NCBI GenBank assembly: GCA_052143575.1 | Contig: JBKQSP010000029.1 | Coordinates: forward strand, 124,001-188,000 | Source of the DNA: JAKACA01 sp052143575 | GTDB lineage: Bacteria > Actinomycetota > Acidimicrobiia > Acidimicrobiales > Bog-793 | Length of the DNA: 64,000 nt | Direction of reading: 5' to 3' | Part shown: positions 15,527-24,516 of the stretch, in pieces | Position numbering within the stretch: position 1 is the stretch's first letter | Layout of the letters: every line of letters begins with the position of its first letter | Program-made: the position numbers and the translations under genes | Notes under the pieces: generated by a model | Told to the model about the DNA's origin: nothing | Database searches by the model: none | Seen by the model: the letters and a program-made list of their open reading frames with translations, nothing else

Positions 15527-16654
15527 ATGCGGTTCGTCGACGAGTACCGCGATCCGGCGGCGGCGCGGGCGCTCGTGGCCCAGATCACTGAGCTTGTCGG
15601 CGACGACCACTTCAAGTTCATGGAGGTGTGCGGGGGGCACACGCACACGATCTACCGTCACGGGATCGAGCACCTGCTGCCGGGCGGCGTGGAGCTCGTG
15701 CACGGTCCGGGTTGCCCGGTGTGCGTCATCCCGATGGGTCGCATCGACGACGCCATCGCCGTGGCGGAGGAGCCAGGCGTCATCTTCACGACCTTCGGCG
15801 ACATGATGCGCGTGCCCGGATCGACCGGCAACCTCCTGGCGGCCAAAGCCCGAGGTGCTGATGTTCGTTTTGTCTATTCGCCCCTCGACGCCTTGCGCGT
15901 GGCTGTGGAGAATCCGGCTCGCGAAGTCGTCTTCTTCGCCGTCGGGTTCGAGACGACAGCACCCTCCACGGCTGTGACGTTGTTGCGCGCCCGCCAGGAG
16001 GCCGTGAGGAACTTCACCGTCTTCTCGAACCACGTGACCATCGTGCCGCCCATCAAGGCCATCCTCGAATCGCCCGACCTGCGGCTCGACGGCTTCATCG
16101 GCCCCGGCCACGTCTCGACGGTCGTCGGGCAGCGGCCCTACCGCTTCGTACCCGAGGTGTACGGCAAGCCGCTCGTGACGGCAGGCTTCGAACCTCTCGA
16201 CATCCTGCAGGCGATCGAGATGCTCCTGCTGCAGATCCGCCAGGGGCGGTGCTGTGTGGAGAACCAGTACACGCGATGTGTCCGTGAGGAGGGCAACCCT
16301 CGAGCGCTCGAGATCCTCGCCGAGGTCTTCGAGCTCCGCCCACATTTCGAGTGGCGCGGACTCGGGTTCATCTCACAGAGCGCCCTCAAGCTGCGAAGCG
16401 AGTTCGCCGAGTTCGACGCCGAGCTCCGCTTCACCGTGCCGGGGGTGCGCGTGGCCGACCCGAAGGCATGCCAGTGCGGGGAGGTGCTGAAGGGTGTCAT
16501 CAAGCCCTGGGAGTGCAAGGTGTTCGGCACGGCGTGCACACCCGAGACACCGATCGGCACGTGCATGGTGTCGTCGGAGGGCGCTTGCGCCGCCTACTAC
16601 AATTTCGGGCGTCTCCATCGCGAAGTCGCCATCGGGGTCGGCTCCAAGCGGTAG
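15527..16654 (+). CDS. hypD: HypD hydrogenase maturation protein
   Basis: A 375-residue HypD, the Fe-S protein on which the Fe(CN)2CO moiety is assembled together with HypC and HypE. Visible motifs are MEVCGGHTHTIYRHGI (active-site Cys about residue 35), GPGCPVCV, FFAVGFETTAPSTA, and the C-terminal [4Fe-4S] cysteines (PWECKVFGTACTPETPIGTC, SSEGACAAYY). Length is normal. It is co-transcribed with hypC and converges on hypF, with 63 nt between stops containing only a weak inverted repeat (GCTCCT/AGGAGC). Confidence 0.95.
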   Translation: MRFVDEYRDPAAARALVAQITELVGDDHFKFMEVCGGHTHTIYRHGIEHLLPGGVELVHGPGCPVCVIPMGRIDDAIAVAEEPGVIFTTFGDMMRVPGSTGNLLAAKARGADVRFVYSPLDALRVAVENPAREVVFFAVGFETTAPSTAVTLLRARQEAVRNFTVFSNHVTIVPPIKAILESPDLRLDGFIGPGHVSTVVGQRPYRFVPEVYGKPLVTAGFEPLDILQAIEMLLLQIRQGRCCVENQYTRCVREEGNPRALEILAEVFELRPHFEWRGLGFISQSALKLRSEFAEFDAELRFTVPGVRVADPKACQCGEVLKGVIKPWECKVFGTACTPETPIGTCMVSSEGACAAYYNFGRLHREVAIGVGSKR

Positions 16655-16717
16655 GCGAGCGGGCGCCGTGAGCTCCTTCGTCGTCAGGAGCGGCGACGGC
16701 GGAACGTCTCGAAGGGG

Positions 16718-19048
16718 TCAGCTGCTGGTGAGGTGTGCTGCAGCGGCCGCCGTTGCCGTCGCCCCGATGGCGGCCTGGCCGACGCTGATACCGCCGTCGT
16801 TGGGTGGCACGAGCTCGTGCACGAGCACCTCGAGCCCGCGCCGGCCGAGCTCCTCCTCCATGACACTGCTCAGCAGGACGTTCTGGAAGACGCCGCCGCT
16901 CAGTGCGACGGTGCCGAGATGGCGGTCGGCGGCAAGGCGGGCCGTCACAGCCGCCGCCGCCCTGCCGAGGCTGTGGTGGAAGCCGGCTGCGATGACGGCG
17001 GGCGAAACGCCGCGACGGCGTTGCTCCACGACGGCGGCGATGAGGGGCGAGGGATCGAGCACGATCATTCCTTCGACCTCGCTCAGCTCTGTCGGGTAGC
17101 TGGGCGCCTCGGCAGCCTCGACGCCGGCGCCGAGGGCCTCGAGCTCGATGGCGGCCTGCCCTTCATAGGTGACGGCGGTGCGAATCCCGAGCAGGGCGGC
17201 GACCGCATCGAAGAGCCGTCCGGCGCTCGTCGTCTGCAGCGACCCACTGCCGCGTTCAACGAGCGAGAGGACGGCACGCCAGCGGTCGTCGAGGAGGGGG
17301 CCGAGCTCGGCGGCGGCGCCCGGCCCGATGGCGGCGGCGACCCAGGAGAGCGCCATGCGCCAAGGCTCCCTGATGGCGGCCGCTCCGCCCGGGAGGGCGA
17401 CCTCCCTCAGATGACCCACCCGTTCGAAACCCTCCAAGTCCGCCACGAGGAACTCGCCACCCCAGAGCACGCCGTCGAGCCCGAGCCCGAGGCCGTCGAA
17501 GGCCACCCCGAGGACGGCCTCCGACCGCCCGTGCTCGGCCAGGCAGGAGGCGATGTGGGCATGGTGGTGCTGCACGGCCCACGGCTCGAGATCGAGCTCG
17601 AGGGCGTATTTCGTCGAGAGGTACTCCGGATGGAGGTCGTGCACGACGACCTGCGGCTCGACGCCGTAGAGGGCGCTCAAGTGCACGGTCGCCTGCAAGA
17701 AGGAGCGGTAGGTGGCGAGGTGCTCGAGATCGCCGATGTGATGGCTCGTGACGAGCGTGCGGCCCTTGGCGACAGAGACCGTGTTCTTCAGTTCGGCTCC
17801 GACGGCCAGCACCTGCCGCTTGGCTTCGCCGGGAAGGGTGAGCGGCTCGGGGGCGTACCCGCGCGACCGCCTGACTGCCTGAATCCTGCCGCCGGCCGAT
17901 CGCACGACCGAGTCGTCGCAGCGGACGTGGATCGCTCGGTCGTGTGCCAGCACGCCATCGACGAGGGGGCCGAGGCGCTCGATGGCGTCGTCGTCGAGAT
18001 GGGCGATGGGGTCGTCGGACAAGTTGCCGCTCGTCATCACGAGCGGCCGGCCGACCTGGCCGAGGAGGAGGTGGTGCAGCGGGGTGTAGGCCAACATGAG
18101 GCCGAGCTCGGGCAGTCCCGGCGCGATGCTGGCCGCAAGGGCGCCGCCGGGCCGTCGCCGGGCGAGCACGATGGGGCGGCGGGGGGAGATGAGCGCTGCT
18201 GCGGCGGCGCCGTCGAGCTCGCACAGTCCCTGCGCCGTCTCGAGATCGGCCACCATGACCGCGAACGGCTTGTCGTCACGGGACTTGCGGCGGCGGAGCG
18301 ACGTCACGGCCGCCGCGCTCGTGGCGTCCGTGGCGAGGTGGTAGCCGCCGAGTCCCTTGACGGCGACGATGCCACCGCCGAGGAGGCACTCGACGGCGAG
18401 CAGGAGGGCGGCCTCCTTCTCGGCGAGGACGGTGCCGTCCGGCCGGCAGTAGCGAAGTCGTGGGCCGCAGGTCGGGCAGGAATTCGGCTGGGCGTGGAAG
18501 CGGCGGTCTCCCGGGTCGTCGTACTCGGACTGGCAGGCTGGGCACATGGCGAAGGCCGCCATCGTCGTCGCCGGCCGGTCATAGGGGACGGACGTGACGA
18601 TGGTGTAGCGCGGCCCGCAGTTCGTGCAGTTCGTGAACGGATAGCCGTGGCGCCGGTCTGCGGGATCGTCGACCTCTGCCAGGCAGTCGCTGCAGGCGGC
18701 GGTGTCGACGCTGACCGGTGCCGCCGGCAAGCCACCGGAGGCGGTCTCGAGGATGCGGAACCCGGCGACGGCACCCTCGGCGGCGATCGTCGTCGTCTCG
18801 ACGGAGGCGACGCGGGCGAGTGGCGGGGGACGTTCGTGGAGCAGCTGGCACAGCCTCGCCACATTCTCCGGTTCACCCTCGACCTCGATGAGGACGCCGG
18901 CCGAGTCGTTGCAGACGAAGCCGGCGAGGCCGAGCGCCACAGCCTCCCGGTACACGAACGGCCGGAAGCCGACACCCTGCACCGTGCCGGTAACGCGGAG
19001 GCGGCGCCGCTCGCCCGCAGCAGTGACGCCAGCCGAGTCGCCGTTCAA
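16718..19048 (-). CDS. hypF: HypF carbamoyltransferase
   Basis: A 776-residue HypF, which turns carbamoyl phosphate into a thiocarbamate on HypE, the source of the cyanide ligands. Domains in order: acylphosphatase (about 15-100, VTGTVQGVGFRPFVYREA), two zinc fingers (CSDC, CTNC, CPAC, CPTC between 118 and 195), YrdC-like (about 205-390, KGLGGYHLATDA, KPFAVMV) and Kae1-like transferase (about 400-770, HHHAHIASCLAEHG, GVAFDGLGLG). The start is a TTG overlapping the hypE stop by 4 nt (TTGA); no better start precedes the acylphosphatase domain. All domains appear complete. Confidence 0.94.
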   Translation of the reverse strand: MNGDSAGVTAAGERRRLRVTGTVQGVGFRPFVYREAVALGLAGFVCNDSAGVLIEVEGEPENVARLCQLLHERPPPLARVASVETTTIAAEGAVAGFRILETASGGLPAAPVSVDTAACSDCLAEVDDPADRRHGYPFTNCTNCGPRYTIVTSVPYDRPATTMAAFAMCPACQSEYDDPGDRRFHAQPNSCPTCGPRLRYCRPDGTVLAEKEAALLLAVECLLGGGIVAVKGLGGYHLATDATSAAAVTSLRRRKSRDDKPFAVMVADLETAQGLCELDGAAAAALISPRRPIVLARRRPGGALAASIAPGLPELGLMLAYTPLHHLLLGQVGRPLVMTSGNLSDDPIAHLDDDAIERLGPLVDGVLAHDRAIHVRCDDSVVRSAGGRIQAVRRSRGYAPEPLTLPGEAKRQVLAVGAELKNTVSVAKGRTLVTSHHIGDLEHLATYRSFLQATVHLSALYGVEPQVVVHDLHPEYLSTKYALELDLEPWAVQHHHAHIASCLAEHGRSEAVLGVAFDGLGLGLDGVLWGGEFLVADLEGFERVGHLREVALPGGAAAIREPWRMALSWVAAAIGPGAAAELGPLLDDRWRAVLSLVERGSGSLQTTSAGRLFDAVAALLGIRTAVTYEGQAAIELEALGAGVEAAEAPSYPTELSEVEGMIVLDPSPLIAAVVEQRRRGVSPAVIAAGFHHSLGRAAAAVTARLAADRHLGTVALSGGVFQNVLLSSVMEEELGRRGLEVLVHELVPPNDGGISVGQAAIGATATAAAAAHLTSS

Positions 19049-20184
19049 CAGATGCGGGGGAGGGGGTCGCCGACGAGCATGTCGACGATGCGAGTGCCCC
19101 CGAAACCCGTTCGTAGCACCACGATGCCTTCCGGGTCCGCACGGATCTCCCCGATCTCGGCGGCGGCGGTGCCGAGCGGGTGGCGGCGCAGGGCGGCGAG
19201 GGCGGCGGCGGCCTCGTCCGCCGGAACGACGGCCACGAATTTGCCCTCGTTGGCCACATAGAGCGGGTCGATACCGAGCACGTCACAGGCGCCGTTCACG
19301 CTCGGCAGCACGGGAAGTGCCACTTCCTCGAGCACGACGGCGACGGCGGCGTCGCGGGCAAGCTCGTTGCAGATCGTGCCGAGCCCTCCCCGCGTCGGAT
19401 CCCGAATCCAACGAGTCGAGGGAGCCGCCTCGAGCAGCACGGCGACGAGCTCGCCGAGCGGCGCCGTGTCGGAGCGGAGGTCGGCCTCGAGCTCCAGGTC
19501 GCCGCGGGCGAGCATGACGGCCATGCCGTGGTCACCGATGGTTCCCGAGACGATGATGCGATCGCCCACCTGCACGAGCTCGGGCCCGAGCCTGCGGCCC
19601 TCCGGCAGGATGCCGACGCCGGAGGTGGTGATGTAGAGGCCGTCGGCAGCCCCCCGGTTGACGACCTTGGTGTCGCCCGTCACGATGGCGACTCCGGCGA
19701 CTCGTGCGGCCTCCGCCATGTCGTCCACGATGGCGCGCAGCTCGCTGACGGGGAAGCCTTCCTCGAGGACGAAGGCGGCGGCAATCCAGGTCGGGCGCGC
19801 TCCCATGACGGCGAGGTCGTTGACGGTCCCGTGCACGGCGAGGTGGCCGATCGAGCCGCCCGGGAACCGCAAGGGCTTCACGACGAACGAGTCGGTCGTG
19901 ATGGCGATACGCTCGCCCGTCGGCAGTTCGACGACGGCGGCGTCGGCGAGGACTCCCCCCGCCGGCTGCCCGAATGCCTCCAGGAAGACGGCGTCGATCA
20001 GGGCGGCTGACGCTTTGCCACCGGCGCCGTGAGCGAGTGTGACGATGTCGTCCTTGAGGCGCGGACGGCGGCGGCGGAACGTCTCGATCCGCTCCAGGAC
20101 GGCGGCCTCGCGCTGGCTGGGTGCCCCTTTCTCCTGCGACGGCGTGACCGTTCCGCCATCGACTGGCCCGGGCTCGCTGCTCAC
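19045..20184 (-). CDS. hypE: HypE carbamoyl dehydratase
   Basis: A 379-residue HypE of the PurM/ThiL fold. It dehydrates the carbamoyl group on its C-terminal cysteine to the cyanide delivered to HypC-HypD. The protein ends exactly with PRIC, the required C-terminus. Other landmarks are TLAHGAGGKASAALID, ITTDSFVVKPLRFPGGSIG, HGTVNDLAVMGA and RDPTRGGLGTICNELA. GTG at 20184 overlaps the SIS-gene stop by 4 nt (GTGA). The N-terminus has about 40 extra residues before the core. It is coupled to hypF downstream. Confidence 0.95.
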   Translation of the reverse strand: MSSEPGPVDGGTVTPSQEKGAPSQREAAVLERIETFRRRRPRLKDDIVTLAHGAGGKASAALIDAVFLEAFGQPAGGVLADAAVVELPTGERIAITTDSFVVKPLRFPGGSIGHLAVHGTVNDLAVMGARPTWIAAAFVLEEGFPVSELRAIVDDMAEAARVAGVAIVTGDTKVVNRGAADGLYITTSGVGILPEGRRLGPELVQVGDRIIVSGTIGDHGMAVMLARGDLELEADLRSDTAPLGELVAVLLEAAPSTRWIRDPTRGGLGTICNELARDAAVAVVLEEVALPVLPSVNGACDVLGIDPLYVANEGKFVAVVPADEAAAALAALRRHPLGTAAAEIGEIRADPEGIVVLRTGFGGTRIVDMLVGDPLPRIC

Positions 20185-20840
20185 CTGTCTCCCTTGCTCT
20201 CCACGATCGCCTGAACTCCGGCCCAGAGGACGAGGGCGACGGCATCCTGGGTCTCCTGGATGCGGTGGACGCTGTCGGAACGGACGACGAGGCACTGATC
20301 GACATCCCCGCACGTCGCCATCTCGCCGCCATCGTGGCCCGCCAAGCCGACGGTGAGGAGCTCCCGGCGGTGTGCTTCGCCGAATGCTCGGATGACGTTG
20401 TCGGAGTTCCCGCTCGTCGAGAAGCCCACCGCAATGTCGTTCGCTCGGCTGTGGGCGATCAACTGGCGTGAGAAGACGAGCTCGAAGCCGACGTCGTTGC
20501 CGAGGGCGGTCAGCGTCGCTTCGTCGGCCACGAGGGAACGGGCGGGAAGCGGTCTGCCCCACGGCGGCCGCGTGAACAAGGCGGCGAACGAAGCGGCGTC
20601 GGTGGCGCTCCCGCCGTTGCCGAAGGTGAAGAGGCGGGCGCCCGCTGCGAAGCGTGCCGCCATCTCGTCAGTGATCTCGGCGATCTGCTCGGCGAAGCGG
20701 TCGAGGGTGGCGGCTTGCAGCTGCCGGCTCTGCACGGCCTTGGCCTCCGCCGAGGTCCCCAGGTCGGCGAGGAGAGACGAGGAGTCGCTCTCGTCGGAGT
20801 CGATGAACGGGTAGAGAAACCCCGTCGTCTCCGATGTCAC
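20181..20840 (-). CDS. SIS-domain protein (GmhA-like) in hyp cluster
   Basis: A 219-residue protein of the phosphosugar isomerase (SIS) fold, similar to sedoheptulose-7-phosphate isomerase GmhA. It has the nucleotide-sugar loop FTFGNGGSATDAASFAALF, a VGFSTSGNSDNVIRA loop and TVGLAGHDGGEM. GTG at 20840 lies 4 nt after the preceding stop; an in-frame ATG at 20879 would give a 13-residue extension with no ribosome-binding site. Its place between the SIS-HypC fusion and hypE suggests a hydrogenase-related role rather than heptose synthesis, and no lipopolysaccharide genes are near. I recall GmhA-like genes in other actinomycete hydrogenase loci but cannot check that here. Confidence 0.85.
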   Translation of the reverse strand: MTSETTGFLYPFIDSDESDSSSLLADLGTSAEAKAVQSRQLQAATLDRFAEQIAEITDEMAARFAAGARLFTFGNGGSATDAASFAALFTRPPWGRPLPARSLVADEATLTALGNDVGFELVFSRQLIAHSRANDIAVGFSTSGNSDNVIRAFGEAHRRELLTVGLAGHDGGEMATCGDVDQCLVVRSDSVHRIQETQDAVALVLWAGVQAIVESKGDR

Positions 20841-20844
20841 GTCT

Positions 20845-21603
20845 TCAACCCTCGATCGTGGTGACAGCGGAGCCAGCATGGACGAGCACGAGGTCGCCGG
20901 GTTGTGGGGTCCCGATCAGGGTCGTGTCGATGGCTTCGACGCCGGCGGAGGTCCGCACGCGGGCGTGCGAGCCCGGGCCCGTGGTGATCACCTCGGCGAG
21001 GCGTCCCTCGTCGGAGCAGGTGATGCACACCTCGTCATGGCACTCCTCGGCATCGCCGACGGCCGGGATGCTCAGCAGTCCCGGGTGCTCGAAGCAGACG
21101 TGGGTGAGCTCCCAGAGAAGGTGGTACACGAGCACGAAGCCGCCGCCGTAGGCCGATTCTGCGATGTCGGCGTCAAGCCAGAGGACGTGGTCGGCCGCTC
21201 CGGCCGCCGGCCGCGCCCCCGTCCCGATCCAGATCGAGCGGAGACCCCAGGCGGGCGCCCGGCGCATGGCGGCGCCCACGGCCGGCTCGTCGGCGCCGGC
21301 GACGGCGACGAAGAGGTCGCCCGATGAAGAGACGATGCGAAGCATGCTGACGAGATCGCCACCCTCCACCGCGACCGCCGGCAGGGCGCGCTTGCCGACG
21401 ATGACGGGATGAACGAACTCGACGGCGAGGTGTTGTGCGTGCGACGGCCATTGCGGGGCAGCGCACCACATCGTTGCGCCGGCGGCAAAGCGACGGGCCA
21501 TGTCGAGCGAAGCCGTCGCCAAGTCGCCCGCCACCGTTCCGAGCACCGTGCCGGATGAGGGGCTCATTGCCGCTCGGGAGCGACCGTCGTCAGCATGCGC
21601 CAC
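20845..21603 (-). CDS. SIS-domain/HypC fusion protein
   Basis: A 252-residue two-domain protein. Residues about 20-165 are a SIS-like domain (ARRFAAGATMWCAAP, AQHLAVEFVHPVIVGKRALP), with the phosphate-binding GNGGS loop replaced. From about 185 a HypC-type domain follows: CHDEVCITCSDEGRLAEVI, then GDLVLVHAGSAVTTIEG, comparable to MCLGIPG...GDWVLVHVG of HypC. The HypC-type Cys is therefore internal and cannot have the free N-terminus of normal HypC. I chose GTG 21603 because AGGAGG lies 9 nt upstream. It is the first gene of the operon fusion-SIS-hypE-hypF. Function unknown; a dedicated scaffold for Fe(CN)2CO or for the SIS partner is an inference. Confidence 0.8.
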   Translation of the reverse strand: MAHADDGRSRAAMSPSSGTVLGTVAGDLATASLDMARRFAAGATMWCAAPQWPSHAQHLAVEFVHPVIVGKRALPAVAVEGGDLVSMLRIVSSSGDLFVAVAGADEPAVGAAMRRAPAWGLRSIWIGTGARPAAGAADHVLWLDADIAESAYGGGFVLVYHLLWELTHVCFEHPGLLSIPAVGDAEECHDEVCITCSDEGRLAEVITTGPGSHARVRTSAGVEAIDTTLIGTPQPGDLVLVHAGSAVTTIEG

Positions 21604-21726
21604 GTGAGCGTTCCTCCTCATTGCGATACTAGGCGAGGTGTCATCACAGAACGGGCGAGACGAATCGGCGATCCAGTGCCTGTCGCAACGACAGCGTGTC
21701 CGGCTCGACAGCTCTTGGCTGGCGTG

Positions 21727-22743
21727 ATGCCTCCTCACGTCCACGGCGGGCGCCCTCGGGCCGTCCTCAGTCGGGGAGGCCGTCTCGGGGCGGGACTCTT
21801 CCTCCTCGCCGGCGTCGTGCTCGCCGCTTGCTCGGGTTCGCCGCCGTCGTCGGAGACGACGACAGGAGGGACCGCCGCATCGACCTCGACGGCGGTGAGC
21901 ACGACGGTCTCGACCCCATCGTCGTCGCTCCCGCCCGCGCACGGGCGAGACGGCGTCCCCCGTTTCACTCATGTCTTCGTCGTCATGATGGAGAACCTCG
22001 GATACGGTCCCGCACTGGCGACGCCGGGTTTCGCCTCGCTCGCACACCGCTACGCCAGCGCCACGAACTACTGGGCGGTCAGTCACCCGAGCCTCCCCAA
22101 TTACCTGGCGCTCACGAGCGGCAGCACCTGGGGGATCACGAGCGATTGCACGGACTGTTACGTGCCGGGCACGAACCTGGGGGTTCAGCTCTCGGCGGCG
22201 CACCTGAGCTGGGGCGCCTACTTCGAAGGCGTACCCTCGTCCTGCTATCTCGACCCGTACTCTTCGGCTGACTACGCCGGCAAGCACAACCCGTTCCGTT
22301 ACTACACCGATATCCGCGACAGCGGGGCGCTCTGCGCCCACCTGCGGCCCCTCCCGCAGCTCAGTCGCGCCCTCGCCGAGCCGCCGGCGGTCGTCCCGCA
22401 GTTCGTCTGGGTCACGCCGAACCTCTGTCACGACGGCCACGATTGCGCACCGCAGGTCGCAGCCGCCTGGCTGCAGGGCTTCGTCGCCTCCGTCGTGAGG
22501 ACGAGCGCCTGGCGGGACGGTGGCGTGCTGTTCGTCACCTGGGACGAGTCGGAGAGTGGCGGCCCGCTCGGCGGCCGCGTCCTCACGCTCGTCATCGCTC
22601 CCACGATCGCGCCCGGCCGAGCGATCGGGACCTACTACACGCATTACTCGTTGCTGGCGACGATCGAGGACGCCTTCGACCTCCCGCTCCTCCGCAATGC
22701 GCGTACGGCCACGCCGATGGCGGCCTTCTTCTCGCCCGCTTGA
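21727..22743 (+). CDS. phosphoesterase-family (acid phosphatase/phospholipase C-like) lipoprotein
   Basis: A 338-residue exported enzyme. The signal peptide ends with LAGVVLAAC, a lipobox, followed by a low-complexity Ser/Thr linker. The catalytic domain belongs to the phosphoesterase family of AcpA and phospholipase C: HVFVVMMENLGYG at its start (metal and nucleophile region), SHPSLPNYLALTSGSTWG, and LFVTWDESESGG with the second set of metal ligands. Likely an extracytoplasmic phosphatase; the substrate is not evident. It is divergent from the SIS-HypC gene, with 123 nt between starts. Confidence 0.85.
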   Translation: MPPHVHGGRPRAVLSRGGRLGAGLFLLAGVVLAACSGSPPSSETTTGGTAASTSTAVSTTVSTPSSSLPPAHGRDGVPRFTHVFVVMMENLGYGPALATPGFASLAHRYASATNYWAVSHPSLPNYLALTSGSTWGITSDCTDCYVPGTNLGVQLSAAHLSWGAYFEGVPSSCYLDPYSSADYAGKHNPFRYYTDIRDSGALCAHLRPLPQLSRALAEPPAVVPQFVWVTPNLCHDGHDCAPQVAAAWLQGFVASVVRTSAWRDGGVLFVTWDESESGGPLGGRVLTLVIAPTIAPGRAIGTYYTHYSLLATIEDAFDLPLLRNARTATPMAAFFSPA

Positions 22744-22832
22744 GCTGTCTGTCCGGCTCCCGGTGCTTCGGGCGGCGCCCGGTGCACTGAGGCACGGCCG
22801 GCGCCTTGGCGCCTTGCCGCCAAACTGTTGCC

Positions 22833-24509
22833 ATGGCACCCCAGTTCATCTTCACCATGCGCGACCTTCGGCGCTTCCATCCGCCGGACCGCGAGGTGCT
22901 GCGCGGCATCAACCTGTCCTTCTACCCGGGCGCCAAGATCGGGGTGATCGGCTCCAACGGGTCCGGGAAGACGTCGTTGCTGCGCATCATGGCCGGTGAG
23001 GACGACGGCTACACGGGCGAGGCGCGCCTCACGCCCGGCTTCACCGTCGGGTTCCTCGCCCAGGAGCCGCGCCTCGATGCAGGCAAGGACGTCCTCGGCA
23101 ACGTGGCCGAGGGTGTGGCAGAGACGAAGCACCTCCTCGAGCGCTTCGACGAGGTCTGCGCCGCCATGGGTGAGCCGGAGGCGGACTTTGACAAGCTGCT
23201 CGCCGAGCAGGCAGAGCTACAGGACCGCATCGACGCCGTCGGCGGCTGGCACTTGGAGCGCACCTTCGAGATCGCCATGGATGCCTTGCGCCTGCCACCG
23301 GGTGACGCCGACGTCGCCACGTTGTCGGGTGGTGAGCGCCGGCGAGTCGCCCTCTGTCGCCTCTTGCTGTCGACGCCCGACCTGCTCCTGCTCGACGAGC
23401 CGACGAACCACCTCGACGCGGAGTCCGTCGCCTGGCTGGAGCGCACGCTGCAGGAGTACCCGGGCACCGTCGTGGCGGTGACGCACGATCGCTACTTCCT
23501 CGACAACGTCGCCGGATGGATCCTGGAGCTCGACCGCGGGGCCGGGATCCCCTGGCAGGGCAACTACTCGTCGTGGCTCGAGCAGAAGCAGGCTCGGCTG
23601 GCGAGCGAGGAGAGGGCAGATCGTTCCCGCCAGGAGGCCCTTCGACGCGAGCTCGAATGGATCCGGATGTCTCCCCGCGCACGACAGGCCAAGGGCAAGG
23701 CTCGCATCAACGCCTACAACGACCTCGTCAGCGCGGCGGAGGCGGCCGAGCGCCGTCCCGACGGTCCCGAGATCACCATCCCTCCCGGCCCTCGTCTCGG
23801 AGACCGAGTCGTCGAAGCCGAAGGACTGCGAAAGGGCTTCGGCGACAAGCTGCTCATCGACGGCCTGACGTTCCTGCTGCCACCGGGTGGCATCGTCGGC
23901 GTGATCGGCCCGAACGGTGCCGGCAAGACGACCCTGTTTCGAATGATCGTCGGCGAGGAGAGGCCGGATGAGGGTCGTCTCGAGGTGGGCAGCACGGTGG
24001 TGCTCGCCTATGTCGACCAGTCCCGCGATGAGCTGAGGCCTGACGCCTCCGTCTTCGAGGAGATCACGGGCGGCCTCGAGCGCATCGTCGTCGGCAACCG
24101 AGAGCTGCACGGGCGGGCGTTCGTCTCGAGCTTCGGCTTCAGGGGCAGCGATCAGCAGAAGAAGGTCGGGCAGCTCTCCGGCGGCGAGCGCAACCGGGTG
24201 CAGCTGGCCAAGGTCCTGAAGAGCGGGGCCAACGTGTTGCTGCTCGACGAACCGACCAACGACCTCGACGTTGACACGCTCCGGGCTCTGGAGGAAGCGT
24301 TGCTGGGCTTCCCCGGCTGTGTCGTGGTCATCAGCCACGACCGCTGGTTCCTCGACCGGATCGCCACACACGTGCTCGCCTTCGAGGGGGACTCCGAAGT
24401 CCGTTGGTGGGAGGGCAACTTCAGCGACTACGAGGCCGACCGGAAGCGACGACTCGGAACCGACGCCGATCAACCGCACCGCCTGTCGTACAAGCCGCTC
24501 GTGCGCTAA
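22833..24509 (+). CDS. ettA: ABC-F protein EttA, energy-dependent translational throttle
   Basis: A 558-residue cytoplasmic ABC-F ATPase with two nucleotide-binding domains and no membrane segments. The first Walker A is GSNGSGKTSLL (about 40-50), the first signature is LSGGERRRVALCRLL followed by LLLLDEPTNHLD. The linker contains the conserved ELEWIRMSPRARQAKGKARINAYN. The second domain has GPNGAGKTTLFRM and LSGGERNRVQLAK with LLLDEPTNDLD. Length and linker match E. coli EttA (555), which binds the ribosomal E site and gates the first peptide bond according to ATP level. It converges on the Uup-like gene with 7 nt between stops. Confidence 0.95.
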   Translation: MAPQFIFTMRDLRRFHPPDREVLRGINLSFYPGAKIGVIGSNGSGKTSLLRIMAGEDDGYTGEARLTPGFTVGFLAQEPRLDAGKDVLGNVAEGVAETKHLLERFDEVCAAMGEPEADFDKLLAEQAELQDRIDAVGGWHLERTFEIAMDALRLPPGDADVATLSGGERRRVALCRLLLSTPDLLLLDEPTNHLDAESVAWLERTLQEYPGTVVAVTHDRYFLDNVAGWILELDRGAGIPWQGNYSSWLEQKQARLASEERADRSRQEALRRELEWIRMSPRARQAKGKARINAYNDLVSAAEAAERRPDGPEITIPPGPRLGDRVVEAEGLRKGFGDKLLIDGLTFLLPPGGIVGVIGPNGAGKTTLFRMIVGEERPDEGRLEVGSTVVLAYVDQSRDELRPDASVFEEITGGLERIVVGNRELHGRAFVSSFGFRGSDQQKKVGQLSGGERNRVQLAKVLKSGANVLLLDEPTNDLDVDTLRALEEALLGFPGCVVVISHDRWFLDRIATHVLAFEGDSEVRWWEGNFSDYEADRKRRLGTDADQPHRLSYKPLVR

Positions 24510-24516
24510 AGGCGGC

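Noticed and set aside
16672..16691. GCTCCT/AGGAGC inverted repeat between hypD and hypF
   Set aside because: Only 6 bp with an 8-nt loop and no T-run; too weak to call a terminator.
16733..19261. 842-codon open frame antisense to hypF and hypE
   Set aside because: The opposite strand encodes HypF and HypE with all motifs; the antisense frame is a by-product of high GC codon use.
20181..20840. heptose/lipopolysaccharide synthesis gene gmhA
   Set aside because: No other heptose gene is near and the gene sits inside the hyp operon.
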